A stretch of 41,768 bases of DNA from Bacteroidota bacterium (GTDB taxonomy: Bacteria; Bacteroidota; Bacteroidia; Sphingobacteriales; Sphingobacteriaceae): positions 1 through 41,768 of the forward strand of contig JABDCF010000023.1 of assembly GCA_013288235.1 (NCBI GenBank). Direction: 5' to 3'. The translations under genes were made by a program, and so were the position numbers. Within the stretch, counting starts at the first letter, position 1. The number at the start of each line of letters is the position of its first letter. Positions 17,541 to 25,423 of this stretch are shown here, in pieces. Below the pieces are notes generated by a model. The model ran no database searches. It saw nothing but the letters and a program-made list of their open reading frames with translations, and was not told the DNA's origin.

Positions 17541-19100
17541 ATGGAAACCGGTTTCAGAAAATGGATCATTGTCGTTACGATCATCACCTCTACTATCATA
17601 GAGCTGATCGATACGACCATTGTCAATGTATCGGTCAATACCATGAGTGGCAATTTGGGCGCATCCCTGGAGGATACCGCCTGGGTGATCACCTCGTATG
17701 CCATCGCCAATGTGATCATTATCCCGATGACCAGTTTCCTGGCCGAAAAGATCGGGCGTAAGCAATATTATATCGGCTCTATCATCTTGTTTACACTGGC
17801 TTCGGCCATGTGCGGGTTCTCACATAATTTATGGGAACTGGTAGCCTTTCGCTTCTTCCAGGGTATCGGCGGCGGCGCTTTGCTGTCTACCTCACAATCC
17901 ATCCTTTTTGAAACATTCCCGGTTAAAGAGCGGGCAACCGCCAGCGGCATATTTAGTCTCGGTATCATTATCGGCCCGTCTATTGGCCCGGTAATGGGGG
18001 GCTATATTGTAGATAATTTATCGTGGCAATGGATCTTTTATGTAAATATTCCTATCGGGATTCTTGCCGCCATCTTATCCTATATCTACCTTAAACCCAC
18101 CAAACGTTCGGAGGACGGGCGAAGCATCGACTGGTTCGGCATCTTTTTATTAGCTATAGGTGTTGGCTCGTTGCAGGTGGTATTGGAACGGGGCCAAACT
18201 GACGACTGGTTTTCGGCAGGTTATATTGTTGCACTAACCATCATCTCCGTACTGTCTTTATCAGTGCTTATCTGGTGGGAGCTCCGGATCAAATTTCCGG
18301 TTATCAACTTGCGGGTATTAAAAAGCACCACTTTGTCTATTTCCGCCATCATGACCTTTGTATTAGGCTTTGGCTTGTTTAGTGCGGTGTTCGTTTTCCC
18401 ATTGTATTCACAACGAATCATTGGTTATTCGGCCTTCCAAACCGGGACTATGTTGCTGCCGGGAACCCTGGTGGCCGCCATGATCTCGCCTTTTTTGGGC
18501 AAAATGCTGCAGAGCGGGCTCCGCCCGCAATACCTTATTATCCTGGGCTTCGGCTTGTCGGCGGCGTTTGGGTACATGATGTCGGGGTCGAATCTGGAGA
18601 CCGGGGGCGCTTACTTTTTTATTCCATTGATCTGCAGGGGCCTTGGCGCGGCCTTACTGATAGTACCGTTGACCGCGCTGGCTGTTTCGGACTTAAAGCC
18701 TTCGGATATACCACAGGGTGCGGCATTAAACAATATGATGCGGCAAATGGGCGGCTCGTTTGGTATCGCGCTCATTAATACCTATATCGCCCACCGGGCG
18801 GCGGCAAACCGCACTTCATTAATTGCCCATGTCACCGCTTCGGACCCAGCGACCGTAACACGTCAACAGTCTTTTATCAGTAATTTCATGGCACATGGTT
18901 CCACCTACCTCCGCGCCTTGCAGCAATCGCTCGGGGCGCTGGAAAACACGGTAGCGCGGCAAACGTTCCTGTTAAGCTATATGGATGCATTCCTGCTGCT
19001 GGCAATTTTAAATGCCTGCTGCATCCCGCTGGTGATCCTGACTATTAAAAAACGGGCGGTGGCCAAAGCGGGCAAAGTAGAAATACCGGATGCACATTAA
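17541..19100 (+). CDS. DHA2-type (EmrB/QacA) multidrug efflux MFS transporter
   Basis: A 519-residue inner-membrane protein with about 14 hydrophobic helices, the number typical of the DHA2 family of proton-driven drug exporters. Helix 1 contains ELIDTTIVNVSVNTM (motif D1-like), loop 2-3 has AEKIGRKQYY (motif A) and helix 5 has the antiporter motif C, LGIIIGPSIGPVMGG. The ATG at 17541 is preferred to an upstream TTG (17517). In Gram-negative bacteria EmrB works with an EmrA adaptor and an outer-membrane channel; neither gene is adjacent. The gene and its AraC neighbour use ATC for isoleucine and GC-ending codons noticeably more than surrounding genes, hinting at a separate origin. Confidence 0.88.
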   Translation: METGFRKWIIVVTIITSTIIELIDTTIVNVSVNTMSGNLGASLEDTAWVITSYAIANVIIIPMTSFLAEKIGRKQYYIGSIILFTLASAMCGFSHNLWELVAFRFFQGIGGGALLSTSQSILFETFPVKERATASGIFSLGIIIGPSIGPVMGGYIVDNLSWQWIFYVNIPIGILAAILSYIYLKPTKRSEDGRSIDWFGIFLLAIGVGSLQVVLERGQTDDWFSAGYIVALTIISVLSLSVLIWWELRIKFPVINLRVLKSTTLSISAIMTFVLGFGLFSAVFVFPLYSQRIIGYSAFQTGTMLLPGTLVAAMISPFLGKMLQSGLRPQYLIILGFGLSAAFGYMMSGSNLETGGAYFFIPLICRGLGAALLIVPLTALAVSDLKPSDIPQGAALNNMMRQMGGSFGIALINTYIAHRAAANRTSLIAHVTASDPATVTRQQSFISNFMAHGSTYLRALQQSLGALENTVARQTFLLSYMDAFLLLAILNACCIPLVILTIKKRAVAKAGKVEIPDAH

Positions 19101-19168
19101 ACAAAATATTCCGCAGATGGCATGCTAAAATGGAACTAATTCAGCCTGGGCAGGCGGGGATTTAAAAT

Positions 19169-19516
19169 TTACTTCGGAATAACTTTACTTAAAAAAGCAC
19201 TGTTTTGATCGCCCCAACGATTCATGGCATCAATAATAGGCATTAGAGATTCACCGATGGGCGTCAAAGAATACTCTACCTTCGGCGGAAGCTGGTGATA
19301 AATCTTCTTTCCAATAATTCCATGTTCTTCGAGCTCTTTCAACTGTAAATGCAAAACCCTTTTGGTCGCTTCGGGCATTGCCCTTAATAAATCACTTGGC
19401 CTTTTAATATTTTCAGATATAGCAAATAACAGGTTCGGCTTCCACTTGCCGTTTAATACTTCCCGGGTAAAATGAAGGCCGCATTCCAACGGCAAAGGTA
19501 TTTTTCTGCTGTACAT
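19169..19516 (-). CDS. HxlR-family transcriptional regulator
   Basis: A 115-residue winged-helix protein. The HxlR pattern is clear: LECGLHFTREVLNGKWKPNL with the conserved GKWK, then a helix-turn-helix (RPSDLLRAMPEATKRVLHLQ) and the wing KIYHQLPPKVEYSLTPIGESL. The Cys13 in LECG matches the position of the redox-sensing Cys present in several HxlR members, so an oxidant or reactive electrophile signal is possible. It is divergent from the SnoaL-like gene 152 bp away and is likely to control it. It converges on the efflux pump gene. Confidence 0.9.
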   Translation of the reverse strand: MYSRKIPLPLECGLHFTREVLNGKWKPNLLFAISENIKRPSDLLRAMPEATKRVLHLQLKELEEHGIIGKKIYHQLPPKVEYSLTPIGESLMPIIDAMNRWGDQNSAFLSKVIPK

Positions 19517-19532
19517 AATGATTTCCTTTACG

Positions 19533-19540
19533 CAAATATA
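19533..19540 (-). promoter_or_regulatory. Possible -7 box of the HxlR gene
   Basis: On the minus strand TATATTTG, a full TAnnTTTG match, ends 16 bases before the ATG at 19516. A second match (TAAATTTG, 19558-19551) lies just upstream. No TTG at the standard distance is evident. Confidence 0.35.
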
Positions 19541-19668
19541 GTGATAGTAACAAATTTAGGTATAGGGGAATAAATTATCCATAGGTGAATCTTTTGACCC
19601 TTATTGTGCGCCAGAAAAGGTATGCTGAAATTTGCGATTAGCTATTAAAAAATCAATTTTTTAAAACT

Positions 19669-20187
19669 ATGGAACAAAATTCAGAAAATAAAGTGCTAAG
19701 CAAAGCAAGTGAAGAACGCCAGGTACAACATGTGCTGGCCAGGTATACCAGGGCAGCAGACCAGCTTAATGGCAAGGCAGTGGCTGACTTGTTTGTGCCG
19801 GATGGTAAGGTGGAAGTATATTATGGCAGGGGCGGAAGCCGCGAGTTACTTTTTGTATTATCGAGACAGGCAGAAATAGAAAATGCCATGTCAAACCTCA
19901 TGAAACCGCACCCCGACAGAGGATGGAGCCATCATACAACACATGATCATATTATTGAAGTAAATGGAGATCATGCTACGATTGATGCACAATTTATCAG
20001 GTTTGATGCTGTAGGTGAAAGCCGCCCCGACAATGGATGGCCTGAAGGAACATTAGGATTAATGGGCAAGGTAACACCTACAGAATCGGGTTATTACCAG
20101 CCTGCCTTGCAGAAGATAAGCGGGGAATGGAAAATAGTTACGCTCGTTATTCTTCACGATCTGACTTTTGCAATTCCGGGAAAGTAA
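19669..20187 (+). CDS. SnoaL-like (NTF2 fold) protein
   Basis: A 172-residue soluble protein of the NTF2-like/SnoaL_4 group: an N-terminal helix pair (ERQVQHVLARYTRAADQLNG), the VADLFVPDGKVEVYYG strand, HHTTHDHIIEVNGDHATIDA and the closing strands YYQPALQKISGEWKIVTL. Family members include hydroxylases, cyclases, dehydratases and many binding proteins; catalysis often relies on a His/Asp pair in the central cavity, and the HHTTHDH run supplies candidates. No signal peptide. Its divergent HxlR neighbour suggests induction by a small toxic molecule. The terminator at 20198-20236 closes the gene. Confidence 0.75.
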   Translation: MEQNSENKVLSKASEERQVQHVLARYTRAADQLNGKAVADLFVPDGKVEVYYGRGGSRELLFVLSRQAEIENAMSNLMKPHPDRGWSHHTTHDHIIEVNGDHATIDAQFIRFDAVGESRPDNGWPEGTLGLMGKVTPTESGYYQPALQKISGEWKIVTLVILHDLTFAIPGK

Positions 20188-20197
20188 GTTCCCGGAT

Positions 20198-20236
20198 AAA
20201 AAAGGACGCCCGGGAGCTTTCCCGGGCATCTTTTTT
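20198..20236. terminator. Bidirectional terminator between the SnoaL-like gene and the MFS gene
   Basis: The core stem GCCCGGG (20208-20214) and CCCGGGC (20221-20227) surrounds a six-base loop; it is extended by AAAAAAGGA on the left and a run of six T on the right (20231-20236). The A-run and T-run allow termination in both directions for the two convergent genes. Confidence 0.85.
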
Positions 20237-20275
20237 ATAAGCATTGCGCGCAAGATCTGGAGAAACCATATTAAT

Positions 20276-21451
20276 TTAATTTTTTAAACGGAATGATATG
20301 CCAACCAGCAGCAACAAAAATCCGGTAAAACCGAGTGCTATTGGAAGTGAAGTATGATGAGCGATAAAACCTAACGTTGCCGGGCCAACCAGCTGACCGG
20401 CATACCCAAATGTTGAAATAGCCGGTATAGCAACTGATGACGGCACATCTTTCAATCGTCCGCCTTCACTAAAAAATACAGGCACAATGTTAGCCGCGCC
20501 AATACCGAGTAAAATAAAGCCAAGCAATGATGTGATCAACCATGGGGTTAGCACGGCCAGGAACAAACCCGCAGCCGCCATCAGACTGCCATATACAACA
20601 ACATTTTTGCTGTTAAAGCGGTTAACAATTTTGTCGCCAACTAAGCGCATAGTCGCCATGGCTACCGAAAATGCCGCATACCCAATTCCCGCAAGTGCAA
20701 CGTTAACACCGCGGTCTTCCTTTAAAAATAACGCGCTCCAATCTAACATTGCCCCTTCCGATAAAAACACCGCGAAGCATAATATGCCTAAATAAATGAT
20801 GCTCATTTTGAGCCAGGAAAATTTGTTGCCCGATGGGCTATTATTTACGATGCTGAAATTTTTAATGACCTGTTTTTCATAGGCGCTTTTAATGAGGAAC
20901 CGGTATTGGCTTGTTGCAATTAAAAGCAATAATAACGATATGCTTATCGCTGCCACAAGCGGCGACAAGCCGGTTTTTATCAAAAATCCCAGGCCAAGTG
21001 AACCCAGGAGCCCCCCAACACTAAAAAGACCATGCAAAGATGACATAATGGGCTTGCCATATAAATTTTGCACTTGTACGCCATGGGCGTTCATGGCCAC
21101 ATCTACCGTGCCGATCGCTGAACCAAACACAAACAGGATGGCCCCCATGCCTGGTACCGAATTCATAATCAGCAGCAATGGCAAGGTTAAAACCACAACC
21201 ATTGATGCAATTAAAATTACTATCCGGCTTCCGAATTTATGAATCAATACCCCGGTTACCGGCATCATGGTTATTGCACCGGCGCCTAATAGCAGCAGGA
21301 GCAGTCCCAGGCTCCCGTCATTAAGCCCCAGCCTGTATTTGGCGTAAGGCACCATAATGGCCCAGCTTGAAATTCCCAGGCCGCAAACCAAAAAAATTGC
21401 CTGTGTAGCTTTTTTTGATTTTTCTAAATTAATATCAGCTGAAATAGTCAT
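20276..21451 (-). CDS. MFS transporter, YbjJ-like
   Basis: A 391-residue inner-membrane protein with 12 hydrophobic helices and a central cytoplasmic loop at about 195-215. Segments such as GTVDVAMNAHGVQVQ, SLHGLFSVGGLLGSLG and TFGYAGQLVGPATLGFIAHH match the pattern I know from E. coli YbjJ and related permeases, which are thought to export or import small polar compounds, perhaps sugars. It follows the DeoR gene on the same strand, 81 bp downstream, and that gap is packed with TTTGCAA boxes also found in front of deoR. In E. coli ybjJ also has a regulator beside it. Substrate unknown. Confidence 0.82.
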   Translation of the reverse strand: MTISADINLEKSKKATQAIFLVCGLGISSWAIMVPYAKYRLGLNDGSLGLLLLLLGAGAITMMPVTGVLIHKFGSRIVILIASMVVVLTLPLLLIMNSVPGMGAILFVFGSAIGTVDVAMNAHGVQVQNLYGKPIMSSLHGLFSVGGLLGSLGLGFLIKTGLSPLVAAISISLLLLLIATSQYRFLIKSAYEKQVIKNFSIVNNSPSGNKFSWLKMSIIYLGILCFAVFLSEGAMLDWSALFLKEDRGVNVALAGIGYAAFSVAMATMRLVGDKIVNRFNSKNVVVYGSLMAAAGLFLAVLTPWLITSLLGFILLGIGAANIVPVFFSEGGRLKDVPSSVAIPAISTFGYAGQLVGPATLGFIAHHTSLPIALGFTGFLLLLVGISFRLKN

Positions 21452-21455
21452 TTAA

Positions 21456-21494
21456 TTTGCAATTATTTGCAAATATGCATATAATTGCAAATAG
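21456..21494 (-). promoter_or_regulatory. Cluster of TTTGCAA boxes before the MFS gene (possible DeoR operator)
   Basis: Three boxes lie in 39 bp: TTTGCAA at 21456-21462, the palindrome TATTTGCAAATA at 21464-21475 and ATTGCAAATA at 21484-21493. They begin five bases upstream of the MFS start codon. Part of the palindrome (CAAATATG on the plus strand) could double as a promoter -7 box, so operator and promoter may overlap. Confidence 0.45.
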
Positions 21495-21532
21495 TACCAC
21501 TATTTATTTAAAATTTCAATTATAAAGCCAAT

Positions 21533-22282
21533 TCAAATCAATTGAATTCCTGAATTTCTAAAATGATCGAGTTTGTCATCATCCGCGGGGAGGTCTGTAA
21601 TCAAGCCGCTTACATCTTGCAGATCGCAAACCTTATAATATTCAGTCAGATTTAATTTTGCATGATTGCTCAAGGCAAAAGTTTTACTTGAATTTTTTAG
21701 CATACTTTGTTTCACTTCACCATCGTTTTGAAACACCGCTGTTATCCCAAAATCTTTGTGAATGGCGCAGGTCCCCATAAAATAAAGGTCGGCAACATAT
21801 TTATTAACCTCATCGGATGTTTGTCCGCCGGTAACTATTTCTGTTTTCCTATTGTATGATCCTCCCAGTACAATAAGCTCAATATCTTTAAATTTTGAAA
21901 TAATGGGTATCAAGGCTAAGTTATTGGTTATTAACCTAAAGCTGGAATTAGCCGGTAAATGTGATGCTATGGCGCAAACTGTTGTGCCCCCATCCATAAA
22001 AATTGTTTGCCCGCTCCTGATCAGTTGCTGTGCTTTTAAAGCGATAATATCTTTTTCGTCAGAAAAATACTGGGACCTGTCCTGGAAACTGAGCGGGTTT
22101 TTGGATTGAGAAATTGCACCGCCCCGTACTTTTAAAAGTAGCCCGTTGTTATAAAGGGCCTCAATATCCCTGCGTACGGTATCTTCAGAAACGTTTAAAT
22201 CCTTCGCAAGGGGTTCGTAAAATACCTTGCCCTTTTGTTTTAAATTAACCAGGATATGATTAAACCGTTCTTCCTTTAACAT
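21533..22282 (-). CDS. DeoR-family transcriptional regulator
   Basis: A 249-residue repressor-type protein of normal family length when started at 22282 (MLKEERFNHILVNLKQKG). The N-terminal winged helix contains PLAKDLNVSEDTVRRDIEAL, the DeoR signature, and the C-terminal part is a DeoRC sugar-phosphate sensor with FMDGGTTVCAIASHLP, VLGGSYNRKTEI and GTCAIHKDFGIT. The longer frame to 22339 would add a hydrophobic leader translated from the promoter itself. Family members are released from DNA by a phosphorylated sugar or sugar-alcohol. TTTGCAA boxes stand before both this gene and the MFS gene it precedes, so it probably controls both. Confidence 0.88.
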   Translation of the reverse strand: MLKEERFNHILVNLKQKGKVFYEPLAKDLNVSEDTVRRDIEALYNNGLLLKVRGGAISQSKNPLSFQDRSQYFSDEKDIIALKAQQLIRSGQTIFMDGGTTVCAIASHLPANSSFRLITNNLALIPIISKFKDIELIVLGGSYNRKTEIVTGGQTSDEVNKYVADLYFMGTCAIHKDFGITAVFQNDGEVKQSMLKNSSKTFALSNHAKLNLTEYYKVCDLQDVSGLITDLPADDDKLDHFRNSGIQLI

Positions 22283-22296
22283 TTGTAATAATATAA

Positions 22297-22320
22297 TGCA
22301 AATATATAATATTGCAAACA
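22297..22320 (-). promoter_or_regulatory. Promoter and possible operator of the DeoR gene
   Basis: On the minus strand TATATTTG (22306-22299) is a full TAnnTTTG match 16 bases before the start codon. It is embedded between TGCAAATAT (22297-22305) and ATATTGCAAACA (22309-22320), the same TTGCAA word found before the neighbouring MFS gene, which suggests autoregulation. Confidence 0.4.
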
Positions 22321-22480
22321 AGATAATTAACCCGGCCAATGCGTAGTTTACGTTAAACTTTGTTTGAATGTACCGTCTTCGGATAAGTTAGGCCTGTAGT
22401 TGTTATATAGCATCACATAGAAATACACTTAGTATAATCGTAATTTTGAATGGTGCAGGTTGAGGCAGTTATCAAAATAA

Positions 22481-22735
22481 TTTGGGCGTTACCCCTTGGT
22501 AGAAAGGGGTCAGGCTTTACACTCATACTGCCCGGGCCTTAACCCAATGTCATTAAGTTAAGAGAATTAATATCGAACACCCAACACCGAATTTTGAATA
22601 ATGAAGTAAGAAACTTCGAAATTCGATATTCAAAATTCATTATTCGATATTAAATTCCTTCACTTTTTCCTTAACTTAATGACATTGGGCCTTAGCCACA
22701 TTGGCCGGTATCCGTTTCAATCCTTAATGCGAAAC
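22481..22735. repeat. Composite interspersed repeat with a nested hairpin insertion
   Basis: The outer ends are TTTGGGCGTTACCCC (22481-22495) and AATCCTTAATGCGAAAC (22719-22735); GCGTTA can pair with TAATGC. Near the left end a stem ACCCC/GGGGT closes a small loop. I have seen GGGCGTTACCC..GGGTCGGGCTTT..ATCCCTAACGC elements repeatedly in Bacteroidota genomes, from memory. Inside lies a perfect 20-bp inverted repeat (22543-22562 with 22670-22689) flanked by the direct repeat GGGCCTTA (22534-22541 and 22687-22694). Inside that again is an AATTCGATATTC-word hairpin (about 22566-22656). No protein frame of note is present. Confidence 0.6.
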
Positions 22736-22890
22736 AGGCGTCAACCTTGAAGCGGGGCACGAGAAATCAGCGCTTTTGGCTTTTGCGCTGCATTCTCGCC
22801 AGAGAGGGATTATTTTTTCGGTTCTTTGTGGAATATCCCGTTCGAATGCATCCTAATATAAAAATTGTCAATTTTTTAAAAAATACGCTT

Positions 22891-24522
22891 ATGCGGCGCG
22901 AACCATTAATGTTTTTACTCCTCTTTTTATCCGGGCTGCCGCTTTTAGCGCAAAAAAGGTTAAAAGGGATTTACGACGCGGAAACACATTTATTCTTTTA
23001 TGCCGACCGTAATATCCTCGTCAAGCCATTTGTGAATAACCGTGCCGCATTCATGATCCCGGGGGCCGATCCTTTTAACGAAAAGACCAACAAGGTGGGC
23101 TATATCGATACTAACGGGAAAGTGGTTATTAAGCCGCTATACAGCAATTGCAGCAACTTTCGCGGTGATTTTGCACTGGTACAGGATACCGGCCGGCAGA
23201 TGGCCGTCATCAACAGGCAAGGGAAAATAATTATCCCATTTGCGCGGCATGACATTTCTTTTTGCAAAAATGGCTTGTTTATAACCGCTACCTACAACTC
23301 CCGTGTAAATAAAGGCAGCATGTGCATTGTAAACGACAGGAATAAAATAGTAGTGCCGCCCGGCAGGTATGCCGGGTACGCGATGCCGCCGTACCCGATG
23401 AACCCTTACGATATAAGGGAAAGCACAGATGACGTTGGCCATCTGGAATTTGTTTGGTACCAGTTATGGGCGATGACCGTGCAGTTTCAGAATTATATTG
23501 GTATGAAAAAGGGCGACAAGTGGACTGTGATAGACCGTACCGGAAAAGAAGTTATTCCTGCTAAGTTCGATTGGATAGGGGTTTTCAGCAATGGGCTTGC
23601 CCCCTTCAGTATCAATAAAAAACACGGCGTTGTTGACAGTACCGGCAATGAACTTATCCCACCAACATATGATAACCTGGAATTAAGCGGAAGTAAATTT
23701 GTAATTGCCATTCAAAATAAAAAATGGGGCGTGGTATCTGTTACCGGTAAAATACTGGTGCCTTTTAAATATGACGTGATAAGCCAGGTGGCCGACGGCG
23801 CGTTCACTGTTTCAGTAGGTTACCCGGACGGAAAATGGGGCGTAGTTAATGCTTCAGGCATTACCATCATTCCTGCAGAAAACAACGGCGTAGTTCAATT
23901 TGGTACGGGTTACCAGGTTACCAAAGACAATTCAAGAAGCGCCCTGTTTGATTCGACCGGGGTACAAAAAACGGCTTATGCCTGCCCACGGGCTGCCGCC
24001 TACCCGGTATGGAATATGTGCGACCAGGGCTTTATTGTTTACAATGAGCGTAAACGCGAATTTGTGCATTATGAAGAGATAGACAAGCAGATGTACCATG
24101 ACGACGATAAGTGGGGCTTGTTGGACACGGTCGGTGAGGAGGTAACCAAAGCGCAATATGACCAATTCAGAAACACTGAAAATGACAAAATGATTGCGGT
24201 ACAGCAAAATAAGAAATGGTTTTTTATCAATAACCACGGCAAAAAATTAACCCCGGATATGTTTGACGACTTTGCAGAAGCCGACGGCTATTTTATCATT
24301 GTAAAAAAAGACGGGTTATGCGGCGTTATCAATAGAAATGGAAAATTGGTTATTCCTGTTAAATACGATGAAATAACCATCGGCACCCAGTGCGGGCCGG
24401 GCACCATGCAGGTTTTTAAAAATGGCCTCACCGGGCTTATTGATTATGCCGGTAAGGTAATCTGCCCTTGTAAATACACTTATATACGTTGTGCGGGTGG
24501 GGAGATAGTGGAAAAACATTAG
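22891..24522 (+). CDS. Secreted WG-repeat (beta-propeller-like) protein
   Basis: A 543-residue exported protein. The start at 22891 (MRREPLMFLLLFLSGLPLLA) gives a signal peptide; an in-frame TTG at 22747 would read through the repeat element and is not credible. The mature protein is a series of about ten WG (KWG) repeats with the pattern KWGVVxxxGKxxxPxKYD, for example KKWGVVSVTGKILVPFKYDV and LCGVINRNGKLVIPVKYDEI. Two repeats in the middle (around the NPYDIRESTDDVGHLEFVWY segment) are irregular. WG proteins are thought to be surface or periplasmic binding scaffolds; no function is established here. The gene converges on the small membrane protein gene. Confidence 0.8.
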   Translation: MRREPLMFLLLFLSGLPLLAQKRLKGIYDAETHLFFYADRNILVKPFVNNRAAFMIPGADPFNEKTNKVGYIDTNGKVVIKPLYSNCSNFRGDFALVQDTGRQMAVINRQGKIIIPFARHDISFCKNGLFITATYNSRVNKGSMCIVNDRNKIVVPPGRYAGYAMPPYPMNPYDIRESTDDVGHLEFVWYQLWAMTVQFQNYIGMKKGDKWTVIDRTGKEVIPAKFDWIGVFSNGLAPFSINKKHGVVDSTGNELIPPTYDNLELSGSKFVIAIQNKKWGVVSVTGKILVPFKYDVISQVADGAFTVSVGYPDGKWGVVNASGITIIPAENNGVVQFGTGYQVTKDNSRSALFDSTGVQKTAYACPRAAAYPVWNMCDQGFIVYNERKREFVHYEEIDKQMYHDDDKWGLLDTVGEEVTKAQYDQFRNTENDKMIAVQQNKKWFFINNHGKKLTPDMFDDFAEADGYFIIVKKDGLCGVINRNGKLVIPVKYDEITIGTQCGPGTMQVFKNGLTGLIDYAGKVICPCKYTYIRCAGGEIVEKH

Positions 24523-24582
24523 GTGCCGATCCTTTAGTTTAGTCGATAACAAACTTTTGACTCTCGCCCGGGGTGGCGGCAA

Positions 24583-25227
24583 TTAGTAGTCTTTCCGAAT
24601 GTTTTCCGCGTTAAAAATGCTATCCGCCTGGTTACGCGTAATCGTTTTATTGGTCATCCCGACTTCGTATGTATAATCGGTTGAATCGATGCTTCCGGAT
24701 TTAGAAAAATATGTTCTGATGTTAACGTATCTATTGACACTATCAGCACGCTTAAGATCATAGGTATCATCTTCGAACTCAAGCCGGTGTAACGAGTCCA
24801 AAAAAAGACGCTTATTTTGATGGCCGATTGTACTGTCTTTTTTGCTCCATTCAACATCACGGTCACCATGGTAACCAGGCTCCCAATTAACCGGGATAAC
24901 CGGTACCCCGAATTTTGCACGTTTAGCATTTAATACAGGGCCAAATTTGTCGAGCCGCAATTTATTCTGGTGGGCAGTGTAATTTCTGCGCAGGTTAAAG
25001 CAAGAAATCCAAACGATCCAAAATGCCAGGTAGGCGACCTGGCTCCAATTGGGGTTGGGCCATCTTTTTATCGCCTGCCAGATGAGCATCAAAGCGAATA
25101 ACGGAAAAAATATAGCCTCGAATTGATTATCAATTTGATGCTCCCATATCGCTACGGCCAGCAACCAAATTACAATCACACCCATACATATACGGTAAAG
25201 AATTATTTTAAGCTTAGGGATATCCAT
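24583..25227 (-). CDS. Small membrane protein of unknown function
   Basis: A 214-residue protein. Three membrane helices occupy about residues 8-27, 35-52 and 63-80 (for example LYRICMGVIVIWLLAVAIWE and SQVAYLAFWIVWISCFNLRR). The remaining 130 residues are soluble and polar, with an acidic central part (LEFEDDTYDLKRADSVNRYV) and strand-like segments, probably in the periplasm or cytoplasm as one domain. No known motif is recognised. It is divergent from the sugar-oxidation locus, and three spaced direct repeats (25278-25333) lie upstream of it. Confidence 0.6.
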   Translation of the reverse strand: MDIPKLKIILYRICMGVIVIWLLAVAIWEHQIDNQFEAIFFPLFALMLIWQAIKRWPNPNWSQVAYLAFWIVWISCFNLRRNYTAHQNKLRLDKFGPVLNAKRAKFGVPVIPVNWEPGYHGDRDVEWSKKDSTIGHQNKRLFLDSLHRLEFEDDTYDLKRADSVNRYVNIRTYFSKSGSIDSTDYTYEVGMTNKTITRNQADSIFNAENIRKDY

Positions 25228-25277
25228 TAGTTAGTCCTGAAAGGTTTCGTTATACAATGATAATAAAAACATGCGTA

Positions 25278-25333
25278 GTTTTTAGGCCATCCCAGATTGT
25301 TTATGGCCAACCGCTGAAGTTTATAGCCACCCT
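25278..25333. promoter_or_regulatory. Three direct repeats spaced 21 and 20 bp
   Basis: The units GTTTTTAGGCCATCCC (25278), GTTTATGGCCAACCG (25299) and GTTTATAGCCACCC (25319) share GTTTWTRGCCA and recur at almost exactly two helical turns. Such phasing is typical of cooperative binding by a regulator on one DNA face. They lie 51 bp upstream of the membrane protein gene and 400 bp upstream of the sugar locus. Confidence 0.4.
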
Positions 25334-25399
25334 AACAAAAAGCGAAATAGAACGACGGAACCTGCCCGTTATTTGATAGACAGACCTTGTTATTTATTG

Positions 25400-25423
25400 A
25401 ATGCGAAATGTTCATTTCGCATT
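25400..25423. promoter_or_regulatory. 24-bp palindrome, candidate operator of the sugar locus
   Basis: AATGCGAAATG (25400-25410), a two-base spacer TT, and CATTTCGCATT (25413-25423) form a perfect inverted repeat. The right half recurs as GTTCATTTCGCG at 25474-25485 and, inverted, as GAAATGAAC at 25614-25622. A dimeric repressor site is the simplest reading. Confidence 0.45.

Noticed and set aside
22283..22339. Longer, hydrophobic N terminus for the DeoR regulator
   Set aside because: It would be translated from the promoter and TTGCAA boxes, and the family normally begins at the MLKEERF start.
22747..22890. Extension of the WG-repeat protein to an upstream TTG
   Set aside because: The added residues come from the edge of the dispersed repeat; the start at 22891 gives a proper signal peptide.
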